Positions 44,772 through 51,985 of a DNA stretch of 51,985 bases are shown piece by piece (the stretch's first letter is position 1; each line of letters opens with the position of its first letter). The DNA is taken from the NCBI GenBank assembly GCA_024681195.1, contig JAILBH010000131.1, positions 1 to 51,985 of the forward strand. The letters run 5' to 3'. The notes under the pieces are model-generated. The model did not search any database. It was given only the letters and a program-made list of their open reading frames with translations, and was not told where the DNA came from. The position numbers and the translations under genes were made by a program. The DNA comes from Treponema sp. (GTDB lineage Bacteria > Spirochaetota > Spirochaetia > Treponematales > Treponemataceae).

Positions 44772-46320
44772 ATATAAGAAATTCTTATTAATTCTCAGTA
44801 TAGTTTTGTTCTCGGCATCACTTTTTGCAGTTGATACATCTGCGCTTGTTAAAAAACAGCTTACCGCTGCAGAAGACGCAATGGATGAAGCAGATATCGA
44901 AACCGCTTACAAAAAAGTAAACGGCGCCCTCCAGATGCTCAACGATGAAACAACTCCGGCACTCAGAGCCTCTGTAGTTTCTGAAGCAAAACTTATCTAT
45001 CAGCAAAAGCTCGAAGGTATTTTGGAAAAATATGATGGTGCAGCCCTCAGCGACATCAACATTATGCTCGAAAAATATCCCGAAGTAAAAAATACAAAGA
45101 TCGAAAAGCTTCTTGGTCAGATTGATGAAAATCAAAAGATTGCTATAGAAAATCAGCGTAAGGCAGAGCTTGCCGCCTCAGAAGCAGCAGCCCAGCGCCG
45201 TCACAACGAAGAACAGCAGTCAATCCGCAAGCAGACACAGGCAATTGAACAGCAGAATTCTGCCCTCGAAAAACAGAACGAAGCCATTTCTAAACAGGCT
45301 GCTTCTAACGCAGAGCTTGCAGAATCTATGAAAACTCAGGCCGAAGAGCTTGCAAAATCTAACGAAAATTCAGAAAAGAATCTTAAGGCAATTCAGGAAG
45401 GCTTTAGCGGCATGCAGGATTCTCTTACAGATCAGGCAGAAGCCATAAAAGAATCTTCAAAGGCACAGTCTAAGTCAACAACAATCATGGTATTCTCCAT
45501 TATTGGAATTGCACTTCTTATTCTTATAATTGTATTTGTGGTAATCATTATTGCACGCAAGAGCATGAAGGCACAGGCTGTCCAGCAGGAACAGTACATG
45601 CAGGCCTTCCGTCTTATTGCCGAAAACACAAGCAATACAAACCGCATTATGCTTGGTGGCGCAACCGATTTGTATGGTCAGGGAGCTCCACTGCGTCTTG
45701 CAGGAACTTCTACCTGGGCTCCGGCTGCTGCTTTGCCTGATGTTACCTTTACCCCGGAAGATGAAGAAGAGCTTAAGGCACTTGCAGTTAAATGTGAAGA
45801 AATTGGTACCAAGATTGACCAGATTACAAACCGCAAGAACAATTCTAAGAACGTAAGTGAGCTTGTTTATAAGCTTTCGATGCAGCTTGGACTTTCACAA
45901 GGCAATTCCATGTTGAATTTCTGTGCTGCCATGATTTACGATGCCGGCTTCTTAGGTGTAGACCCCGAAATCTGGGAAACAGAAACTCTTAGCGATGAAC
46001 AAAAAGAAGAAATGCGAAGCCACGTAAATATTGCCGAAAAATATCTGGACTTTGTTCCTAAAAAATACTGGGAAGTTTTTGATGACGCTTCCAAAAAGCA
46101 TCACGAAAACATGGATGGTTCAGGCTATCCACATGGCTTAAAGGGCGATGAAATTCCACAGATTGCACGCCTTATCCGTGTTGCCGAAACCTACGTTTCT
46201 ATGTCCAGCCGTCGTAACTACCGCCAGGCTCTGGATAAAGAGACCGCAATCGAAAAGCTCCGCGAACAGCCGGAATTCTACGATGGTGCAGTAGTAGATA
46301 CACTGGAACAAATCGTATAA
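44758..46320 (+). CDS. Membrane-spanning protein with periplasmic coiled coil and degenerate HD-GYP domain
   Basis: The 520-residue protein has a signal peptide or anchor (1-24), a periplasmic helical part with a long Gln/Glu/Ala coiled coil (about 125-240), one membrane helix (242-266, IMVFSIIGIALLILIIVF) and a cytoplasmic HD-GYP-like domain (about 365-520). HHENMDGSGYPHGLKG (448-463) is well conserved, and His422 is kept. However, the HD doublet reads YD (394-395) and the usual later AD pair reads AE (477), so metal binding is impaired and it may bind rather than cleave c-di-GMP. ATG 44758 is chosen for the GGAG before it. A terminator closes the operon. Confidence 0.75.
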   Translation: MLSGKYKKFLLILSIVLFSASLFAVDTSALVKKQLTAAEDAMDEADIETAYKKVNGALQMLNDETTPALRASVVSEAKLIYQQKLEGILEKYDGAALSDINIMLEKYPEVKNTKIEKLLGQIDENQKIAIENQRKAELAASEAAAQRRHNEEQQSIRKQTQAIEQQNSALEKQNEAISKQAASNAELAESMKTQAEELAKSNENSEKNLKAIQEGFSGMQDSLTDQAEAIKESSKAQSKSTTIMVFSIIGIALLILIIVFVVIIIARKSMKAQAVQQEQYMQAFRLIAENTSNTNRIMLGGATDLYGQGAPLRLAGTSTWAPAAALPDVTFTPEDEEELKALAVKCEEIGTKIDQITNRKNNSKNVSELVYKLSMQLGLSQGNSMLNFCAAMIYDAGFLGVDPEIWETETLSDEQKEEMRSHVNIAEKYLDFVPKKYWEVFDDASKKHHENMDGSGYPHGLKGDEIPQIARLIRVAETYVSMSSRRNYRQALDKETAIEKLREQPEFYDGAVVDTLEQIV

Positions 46321-46334
46321 AAAACTTATAAATC

Positions 46335-46370
46335 AAAGCCCGTGCAGACCAAAAGCACGGGCTTTTTTTT
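46335..46370 (+). terminator. Intrinsic terminator after the HD-GYP gene
   Basis: GCCCGTGC (46338-46345) pairs with GCACGGGC (46355-46362) across a nine-base loop, followed by eight T and preceded by AAA. It ends the three-gene cassette. Confidence 0.92.
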
Positions 46371-46397
46371 AATTAAAACCCCATTTTCTGCCGATAA
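46370..46397 (+). promoter_or_regulatory. Sigma-28-like motif upstream of the DUF4015 gene
   Basis: GCCGATAA (46390-46397) is exact; TAAT (46370-46373) sits 16 bases upstream and overlaps the terminator T-run. Only seven bases separate the -10 from ATG 46405, so any transcript would be leaderless. The -35 is weak, so this is less secure than the site at 37445. Confidence 0.4.
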
Positions 46398-46404
46398 TTA
46401 ACTT

Positions 46405-48768
46405 ATGGCTATTATATTAATTGTGCTGGCAATGCTGTTTGCTGCCCCTGCAACAACAGTCTATGCCCAGAATTCAAAACCGTTATATCAGCTGCCAAGC
46501 AAGGTTTCTGCTTCGGCAGATTCTCAGCAAGATTCAGATGTATTTTTAGTTGGCTCAGATTCAGGTTTATATAAAGTAACTTCATCAAATAATGTGTTTC
46601 CATTGTGGACACAGTCGCGTGTAGACCAGATTGTACGCGTAAATGTTGCCGGAGAAAACGGTCTTCCAAAAGACGGCTGGTACCTTCGTACCCGCAAAGG
46701 TTTGTTTTTTACCTCCGACCTCAAAAATTTTGAAGAAAAAGATAATGGCCTTCCGTTTTTAACAATCAAAAAATACGACGGCAAAACCGCAACCCTCGAA
46801 AAACAGATTCAGGAGCTCAAAGATTTTAGCGTAAATCCGCTTAATTCCAAAGAAATGGTAACCGCTACCAAAGACGCAGTTTATTATTCCAAAGACGGCG
46901 GAAACACCTGGACCTCCCTTGGTTCAATGAGCAAAAGTACAGCCGGCATAAAAGCAGTAGCCGTAGCCACCATAGAAGGGGAGTCTGTTGTATTCATGTC
47001 TCACCCAATCTTTGGACTTTCCTATATATTCCCGAATAAACCAAAAGCCTTGTGGAACGACGTAGAAGCAGGCTTTTTAAAGATGCAGTCGCTTTCTTCT
47101 CCGGACGAAATTGCAGATATTCTTCCGGTAGTGCGCACAAACGCAAACGGCTCATATTATACCGAGATTTTTATTTCGCAATCCTATCTTCCGTGCCTGT
47201 ACAAATTTAACTGGGCCGAAAAGAAAGGCGAACTCATTTTTAAAGGCACAGAACCTGTAGATTCGTTTGACGGCCTTACCACAATAAATGATGTACTTGT
47301 TTATACCCATCTGGAAGGAATTGGCTCTTTAGATATGGATTCTCTTACAAGCCCCGGTTCTCCTGTTCAGTTTAATGACTGGAACAAGGCTTTTGCAGCA
47401 GTTCCCGGAATGGTAAATTCTGCCTGGGTTCCGCAAAGCCGCAGTGGTTTTTCAAAAGGAATTCTTTTAAACGAGCTTTGGCTTTTGTATCCAGGAACCA
47501 TCAATTCTCCTTATGCCGAAAAGGCAAACGGTAAAAAAGCAATTTATGCCTCTGCCTACCAGTGCCGCAACCAGGAAGGAATAGACAAATTTAAAAAGGT
47601 AGTTAAAGACCGCAATATGAACGCCCTTGTAATAGATATGAAGGATGATTACGGCTTTCTCCGCTACCAGACAAAGGACCCTCTATTGCTCGAAAAAGGC
47701 TCTGTTTCTACCTATGCTGTAGATCTGGAGCACTTTATAGAAGAATTTAAAAAAGAAAACATCTATCTTATTGCCCGAATAGTAACTTTTAAAGACCGTT
47801 CCCTTACCAAATACAGTAACGGAAAGTACGCAGTCTGGGATTCAAAATACAATCGTGCCTGGACAGGAATTAAAGGCTACGAAGATGTTACCGATGAAGA
47901 AGGAAATGTAATTGGAACTCAGACAGAATATTACGATGAAAACTGGGTAGATCCATATTCCGAAGAAGTTTGGGAATACAATATTACAGTTGCCAAAGAG
48001 CTTATAGCCCGTGGTTTTGACGAGATTCAGTTTGACTATATACGCTTTCCAACCGACGGATTAAACCTTAGCAATGCACAGTACCGCTGGAAGAGCAAGG
48101 GAATGGACATGGAAAGTGCCCTTATTTCCTTCCTTTCATACGCCCGCGAAAATATAAATGCACCAATCGGAATAGATATTTACGGAGCAAACGGCTGGTA
48201 TCGCAGCGGCACCAGAACCGGTCAGGATTCCGAAATGCTTTGTGAATACGTAGATGTAATTGGCCCAATGTTTTATCCAAGCCATTTTGAACAAACCTTC
48301 TTAAACTACGCACCTTTTGCCGACCGCACCTACAGAATCTATTATTACGGCTCTTTCCGAAACACAGTTATGGTTCGTAACCGCGCCCTTATCCGTCCAT
48401 GGGTACAGTCCTTCTATATTGGTGTAAGCTACGACCGCCAGTATTATAACGAAGATTATATCAAAAAAGAATTTTTTGGCGTTCGCGACTCAATTAACCG
48501 AGGTTATATGTGCTGGAACAATTCCGGCGAATATGGAGTAACTCCACCAGATGTTACAGATACCGAAACCTTTACGGGAACTGCACCGGAATCCTCATGG
48601 GAATTCAAAAAGCCTGCAATAGGTACAACAATGAAACCTTTTGCCGCTTACCCTGATGATGCAGATCTTTCTATTTTGGACAGCATCCTCAATTTATATG
48701 CCGAAGATGATGAATCTTATTACTCTCCTTTATTGCAGAACAGGGGCGTAAAACGGTATCATAATTAG
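46405..48768 (+). CDS. DUF4015 putative glycoside hydrolase with N-terminal propeller-like region
   Basis: The 787-residue exported protein has a short signal peptide (MAIILIVLAMLFAAPATTVYA). The N-terminal 380 residues include a BNR-type turn (YYSKDGGNTWTSL) and look like a beta propeller. A TIM-barrel DUF4015 domain follows (about 390-720): IYASAYQCRNQEGIDKF, VIDMKDDYGFLRY, FDEIQFDYIRFPTDG with candidate acids, and GIDIYGANGWYR. The family is a predicted polysaccharide hydrolase without a settled substrate. An in-frame stop lies two codons before the ATG, so the start cannot be further upstream. No Shine-Dalgarno is seen. Confidence 0.82.
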   Translation: MAIILIVLAMLFAAPATTVYAQNSKPLYQLPSKVSASADSQQDSDVFLVGSDSGLYKVTSSNNVFPLWTQSRVDQIVRVNVAGENGLPKDGWYLRTRKGLFFTSDLKNFEEKDNGLPFLTIKKYDGKTATLEKQIQELKDFSVNPLNSKEMVTATKDAVYYSKDGGNTWTSLGSMSKSTAGIKAVAVATIEGESVVFMSHPIFGLSYIFPNKPKALWNDVEAGFLKMQSLSSPDEIADILPVVRTNANGSYYTEIFISQSYLPCLYKFNWAEKKGELIFKGTEPVDSFDGLTTINDVLVYTHLEGIGSLDMDSLTSPGSPVQFNDWNKAFAAVPGMVNSAWVPQSRSGFSKGILLNELWLLYPGTINSPYAEKANGKKAIYASAYQCRNQEGIDKFKKVVKDRNMNALVIDMKDDYGFLRYQTKDPLLLEKGSVSTYAVDLEHFIEEFKKENIYLIARIVTFKDRSLTKYSNGKYAVWDSKYNRAWTGIKGYEDVTDEEGNVIGTQTEYYDENWVDPYSEEVWEYNITVAKELIARGFDEIQFDYIRFPTDGLNLSNAQYRWKSKGMDMESALISFLSYARENINAPIGIDIYGANGWYRSGTRTGQDSEMLCEYVDVIGPMFYPSHFEQTFLNYAPFADRTYRIYYYGSFRNTVMVRNRALIRPWVQSFYIGVSYDRQYYNEDYIKKEFFGVRDSINRGYMCWNNSGEYGVTPPDVTDTETFTGTAPESSWEFKKPAIGTTMKPFAAYPDDADLSILDSILNLYAEDDESYYSPLLQNRGVKRYHN

Positions 48769-48770
48769 GT

Positions 48771-50330
48771 ATGGCACTTAATCAGTACACACCCGAAGAA
48801 CCAATCTCGTCTATTGCAACAGCCCTTGCTCCCGCAGCACTGGGCATTGTCCGCGTTTCGGGCAAAAACTGCATCCAACTTGTAAGCAAAGTCTTTTCGC
48901 GCCCCAAAGCCCTTTTAGAAGCCCCCGGCAATACGCTGGTCTATGGTTGGATAATAAACCCAGCGGTCCCTGAGCCTGTCGAAGGGCCTATGTCAAGCGC
49001 GGTCCCTGAGCCTGTCGAAGGGCAGAAAATAGATGAAGTCCTCTGCGCCGTCTACCGCGCTCCCAAATCCTACACCGGCGAAGACATGGTAGAAATTTTT
49101 TGCCACGGTGGCCCTTCCGTAGTAACTGCCATCCAGAACCTCATGCTCAAAAGCGGCTTCCGCCAGGCAAACAGGGGAGAGTACACCTTCCGCGCCTATA
49201 TTAATGGAAAAACCGATCTTACCCGTGCCGAAGCCGTCAAAGAAATAATAGACAGCCACACCGATGATTCCCGCTCCCATGCAGCAGGCCGGCTTGCAGG
49301 TAACCTTTTTAACGAAATTGATTCCATCAAAGAATTAATAGTAAAAACCTTAGCTTCCATAGAAGTAGAAATTGAGTATCCCGAAGATGAAGAAACCATC
49401 TCGGACACCTTTGATAAAGCAGAGCTTGAACAGGCCTGTAACCGCCTGCAGACTCTTGTAGATTCCTGGAAAGGAGAAAAGCTTTACCAGGATGGAGCCC
49501 GCGTAGTGCTTGCCGGCCGCACAAATGCCGGAAAGTCTTCTTTATTTAATGCAATTTTAAAAGAAGAACGCGCCATAGTAAGCGACATAGAAGGCACCAC
49601 CCGCGACTGGCTCGAGTCATGGACAGGCATAAACGGCATCCCTGTCCGCCTTTTTGACACCGCCGGCCTTCGCCAGACCCAGGATATTATAGAAGCAAAA
49701 GGCGTAGAAATTAGCCACAGCCTTGTCCACGATGCCGATGTAGTCCTATATTTAATAGATTCCACCCAAGGCATGAACGACGAAGACCAGACCTTTATAG
49801 CCTCCTGCGAGCCCCCATTAATTATCGTCTGGACCAAATGTGATATGCCGTCAAGCGCGGTCCCTGTCCTTCGACAAGCTCAGGAACCGCAAGCATCAAT
49901 CGCGGTCCCTGAGCCTGCCGAAGGGCCTATGTCAAGCGCGGTCCCTGAGCCTGTCGAAGGGCCCTCGTCATTGCGACCCAGCGCGAAGCGAAGGGGAAGC
50001 AATCTACAACTATCTAAACAAGTCCCAATCTCCGTTAAAACCGGCTCCAACCTCTCCCTCCTCTACACCCAGATAGAGCAAATCCTAAAATCCGGCCTCT
50101 CCACCGACCGCACCCAGGCCGGCCTTGGTTCTGCCCGCCAGAAAGAAAGCGTTGCCGAAGCCTTAGAACGAACCCGCCACGCCCTTGCCGCCGCTTCCGA
50201 CAATTATTCCTTAGATGCCGTAGTTCAGGACTTAGAAGACGCCCTCGACTCCCTTGCCGAAGTAACCGGAGCCATCACCCCGGATGATGTTCTTGGCACA
50301 ATTTTTGCAAACTTTTGCGTAGGCAAATAA
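48771..50330 (+). CDS. mnmE: tRNA modification GTPase MnmE with repeat-derived insertions
   Basis: MnmE with MnmG installs the cmnm5 group on wobble uridines. The 519-residue protein has the N-terminal folate-binding domain (DTIA-like SSIATALAPAALGIVRVSG), a helical domain and a G domain with GRTNAGKSS (near 248), GTTRD, DTAGL and TKCD (near 355), and ends in the conserved CVGK whose Cys is catalytic. Family members have about 450-460 residues. The excess is two insertions, at about 64-86 and 361-412, encoded by palindromic repeats. The second lies between the NKxD-type and SAK-type motifs, on the G-domain surface. Only a weak AGG precedes the ATG. Confidence 0.93.
   Translation: MALNQYTPEEPISSIATALAPAALGIVRVSGKNCIQLVSKVFSRPKALLEAPGNTLVYGWIINPAVPEPVEGPMSSAVPEPVEGQKIDEVLCAVYRAPKSYTGEDMVEIFCHGGPSVVTAIQNLMLKSGFRQANRGEYTFRAYINGKTDLTRAEAVKEIIDSHTDDSRSHAAGRLAGNLFNEIDSIKELIVKTLASIEVEIEYPEDEETISDTFDKAELEQACNRLQTLVDSWKGEKLYQDGARVVLAGRTNAGKSSLFNAILKEERAIVSDIEGTTRDWLESWTGINGIPVRLFDTAGLRQTQDIIEAKGVEISHSLVHDADVVLYLIDSTQGMNDEDQTFIASCEPPLIIVWTKCDMPSSAVPVLRQAQEPQASIAVPEPAEGPMSSAVPEPVEGPSSLRPSAKRRGSNLQLSKQVPISVKTGSNLSLLYTQIEQILKSGLSTDRTQAGLGSARQKESVAEALERTRHALAAASDNYSLDAVVQDLEDALDSLAEVTGAITPDDVLGTIFANFCVGK
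48963..49023 (+). repeat. Two coding palindromic repeats inside mnmE (first site)
   Basis: GCGGTCCCTGAGCCTGTCGA (continuing AGGGC) occurs at 48963-48988 and again at 48999-49023, separated by TATGTCAAGC-type spacer. Both are read in the same frame as AVPEPVEG. The stretch adds about 22 residues to MnmE without breaking the frame. Confidence 0.85.
49867..50005 (+). repeat. Cluster of coding palindromic repeats inside mnmE (second site)
   Basis: An inverted copy lies at 49867-49890 (TCCTTCGACAAGCTCAGGAA). Direct copies lie at 49902-49927 and 49938-49963 (GTCCCTGAGCCTGTCGAAGG core). A different imperfect palindrome at 49967-50005 starts GTCATTGCGACCC and ends GAAGCAATCT; that type also recurs in other bacterial genomes. 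Together they encode about 50 extra residues, including AVPEPAEG and AVPEPVEG. Confidence 0.85.
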
Positions 50331-50334
50331 AAAC

Positions 50335-50364
50335 TTGACAAATCCTTCTTGCACGGAGTAAAAT
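50335..50364 (+). promoter_or_regulatory. Promoter of the terminal outer-membrane protein gene
   Basis: TTGACA (50335-50340) and TAAAAT (50359-50364) are 18 bases apart. The start would be near 50371, giving a leader of about 135 bases, long for this region. Confidence 0.65.
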
Positions 50365-50419
50365 ATAACAACATATTAAACAAAAATGTGGAGAGTGACA
50401 TTTTTTAAAAAAGTGTAAA

Positions 50420-50465
50420 GATAAATCGGTGAGAACTATAATCCATATAGACCAGTCTGTTTATC
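50420..50465 (+). promoter_or_regulatory. Nested inverted repeats in the outer-membrane protein leader
   Basis: GATAAA (50420-50425) pairs with TTTATC (50460-50465), GGT (50428-50430) with ACC (50451-50453) and CTATA (50436-50440) with TATAG (50446-50450), all nested around one loop. This predicts a long interrupted stem in the mRNA leader, about 30 bases before the AAGGAG. Confidence 0.45.
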
Positions 50466-50506
50466 CTTTACCAAAAACTGCTCTCTCTCTGCATAAGGAG
50501 ATTCGT

Positions 50507-51985
50507 ATGAAAAAAATGGTTAAAGCAGCATTAGCCGCTGCTTTGGTATGTTTTTCTTCATCCCTGTTTGCCGCAGAGCCAGTTTCATTCTTAAAGAGTA
50601 CAACTTATAATCTTTTTGAAGACGAAACTGTAGACAATCTCGCCTGGGGTGTAGAAGATGCAGATGGTTTGGTACTTGGAGGATTCCTTCCAGGAGAGGG
50701 CAAGTACAATTTTAATATCGGTGCAGGTGCTGTGCTTGGTTCTATGTGGTGGTCTATCTATGATTTTGGATCATTCGCAGCTGATCAAACAACTACAAAA
50801 TCAGTAAAGCTTGATACAATTGCAAAAGACGGAATTAATACCGATTACACAGAAGCTGATACATATTCTCAACCACATCGTAACAATGCTAACGCTATTA
50901 ATAATGAACTTTATGTTTCTTTTGCTCCAGGTGATTGGGGAATCCAGTCATATTGGAAAATTGCTGATACTTCTGTTGCTGGTGATATTGGTAAATCTAA
51001 ATATCATACAGAAACAAAAGCTACAGGTGCTTCAAGTGACAGTGTTTATAACGAAACAAGACGTAATGCTAAAAATACCTTTGGTGCAAACTTTAAAGGA
51101 ATCGGATTTGCAGATCTTAATGATGCAGATTTGTATTTCCAGTTGAATTCTTTTGAAGTACTTTGGGATTTGGCAAAGACTGCAGAAAAAAGCACACAAG
51201 AAAGTAAATATGCAGGTAAAGCTTATAGCACAACAAAAGTAAAGGATAAGCAGGCTACAAACAAATTTACTCCAGCTTTTGAAGCAGAAATGGGCTTTAA
51301 TCTTCCAGATTTAGGTTCTATGTCTACAAAGTTTGTTCTTACAGAAGCATTTAAGTCTACCTTTGCTATTCAGAACAAAAAGAAGGTAACAGACTTTGTA
51401 GAATATGCTTACACTAACTCTGTTGCTACAACAAAGACAACAACAAAAACAACTGTAACAACAAAAGATGGTGATTCTGGTAATAGATTCACTTGGGATA
51501 ACACCCTTACTCCTACTTTTGTTTTTGATTTTGATGTAGGCGAACGTCTTTCAGTTAAAGCTTCTGCCGGAGCTGCTATTAATGTTAAGAATACCCCGGG
51601 TGATAAGAATGGTTATAAAACTACCGTAACAGAAACAACTACCTATAATGAATTGGCAAAGACAACTACAAAGACTTATTCAAAGTCTGTTGCTCTTGCA
51701 AATACTGCATACCGTCCAACCATAACAGAAAAGGTTATTACAAAAGTTACACCTTCAACATCTCTTGCTCTTGTATATCAGGTAAAACCAGAAAAGTTTA
51801 ACTTGAATATGGGCGTAAAGTGGAATCCATCAACTCTTACCTGGACTTCTTCTAAGACAACAAGACAGACTGCAAAAACAACTTCTTATGGTTATAGCAT
51901 TAACGAAGCTGGAACAAAAACTGTAACAACAGATTCTGTAACTCCTCATACTTCTGCTGAAGATACTGCTGCTGATGACACTCAG
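50507..51985 (+). CDS. Outer-membrane beta-barrel protein, 3' truncated by window end
   Basis: An open frame of 493 codons runs from ATG 50507 to the window edge without a stop. The product starts with a clear signal peptide (KKMVKAALAAALVCFSSSLFA, cleavage near 22) and continues as alternating strands (YNFNIGAGAVLGSMWW, NNELYVSFAPGDWGIQSYWK, LSVKASAGAAINVKN) with long Thr/Lys-rich loops such as TTKTTTKTTVTTK. This is the pattern of a porin-like treponemal outer-membrane protein. AAGGAG lies 6 bases before the ATG. The C-terminal strand is outside the window, so the family cannot be fixed. Confidence 0.8.
   Translation, partial: MKKMVKAALAAALVCFSSSLFAAEPVSFLKSTTYNLFEDETVDNLAWGVEDADGLVLGGFLPGEGKYNFNIGAGAVLGSMWWSIYDFGSFAADQTTTKSVKLDTIAKDGINTDYTEADTYSQPHRNNANAINNELYVSFAPGDWGIQSYWKIADTSVAGDIGKSKYHTETKATGASSDSVYNETRRNAKNTFGANFKGIGFADLNDADLYFQLNSFEVLWDLAKTAEKSTQESKYAGKAYSTTKVKDKQATNKFTPAFEAEMGFNLPDLGSMSTKFVLTEAFKSTFAIQNKKKVTDFVEYAYTNSVATTKTTTKTTVTTKDGDSGNRFTWDNTLTPTFVFDFDVGERLSVKASAGAAINVKNTPGDKNGYKTTVTETTTYNELAKTTTKTYSKSVALANTAYRPTITEKVITKVTPSTSLALVYQVKPEKFNLNMGVKWNPSTLTWTSSKTTRQTAKTTSYGYSINEAGTKTVTTDSVTPHTSAEDTAADDTQ

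Noticed and set aside
50811-51146. 111-residue plus-strand frame near the right end
   Set aside because: It is out of frame with the long outer-membrane reading frame that starts at 50507 with a signal peptide and continues to the window end.
1-51985. tRNA, rRNA, CRISPR array, insertion sequence or prophage
   Set aside because: No cloverleaf-like segment, regularly spaced repeat array, transposase or phage protein was recognised; a tRNA or Rfam scan would settle small RNAs.

Overview
The window comes from a spirochaete, most likely a gut or rumen type Treponema (inference). At the left edge, on the minus strand, sits the conserved N-terminus of a FlaB periplasmic flagellin. The rest fits: moderately AT-rich DNA, many outer-membrane barrel-like and Ig-repeat envelope proteins, a family GH9 glucanase and a luxS/pfs pair. 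No rRNA, tRNA, CRISPR array, transposase or prophage gene was seen.

Layout. 1-517: flaB start, a sigma-28-like promoter, phased A-tracts and a 161-bp imperfect palindrome. 518-11008 (plus): housekeeping run with ctpA, rsmE, a GT26-like protein, DUF456, trmJ-like, a membrane protein, nif3-like, lspA, a small membrane protein, mtnN, luxS, a double-DUF1538 membrane protein and a tandem PII protein. 11009-20154 (minus): pbpC, a giant alpha-2-macroglobulin lipoprotein and a membrane protein, forming an envelope-defence operon. 20238-22481 (plus): a PadR regulator with a repeat-rich promoter, an HAAS/DUF1700-like membrane protein and a DUF4097 protein. 22482-27915 (minus): probable operon metK-nth-mscS-HD protein-pyrE-binding protein, led by a structured metK leader. 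28145-30255: small CBM48-like protein (plus), then a lipoprotein and an NlpC/P60 protein (minus). 30331-37376 (plus): GH9, an ABC exporter pair and a metalloprotease-like surface protein. 37445-46370 (plus): a sigma-28-like promoter drives a 2019-aa Ig-repeat protein, an outer-membrane-like protein and a membrane-spanning degenerate HD-GYP protein, closed by an intrinsic terminator. 46370-51985 (plus): a DUF4015 glycosidase-like protein, mnmE carrying repeat insertions, and a truncated outer-membrane protein behind a structured leader.

Linked functions. mtnN and luxS recycle the SAH produced from MetK's SAM, with AI-2 precursor as by-product. PBP1C and alpha-2-macroglobulin are a known envelope pair. 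Most original signals: the sigma-28-like three-gene envelope-to-cytoplasm cassette; the matched duplication of DUF1538 and PII domains with an internal Shine-Dalgarno/ATG; coding palindromic repeats inserted in frame at two sites in MnmE and at the Nth C-terminus; extended -10 elements placed so that ctpA and lspA would be leaderless; and the structured leaders of metK and the terminal outer-membrane gene.
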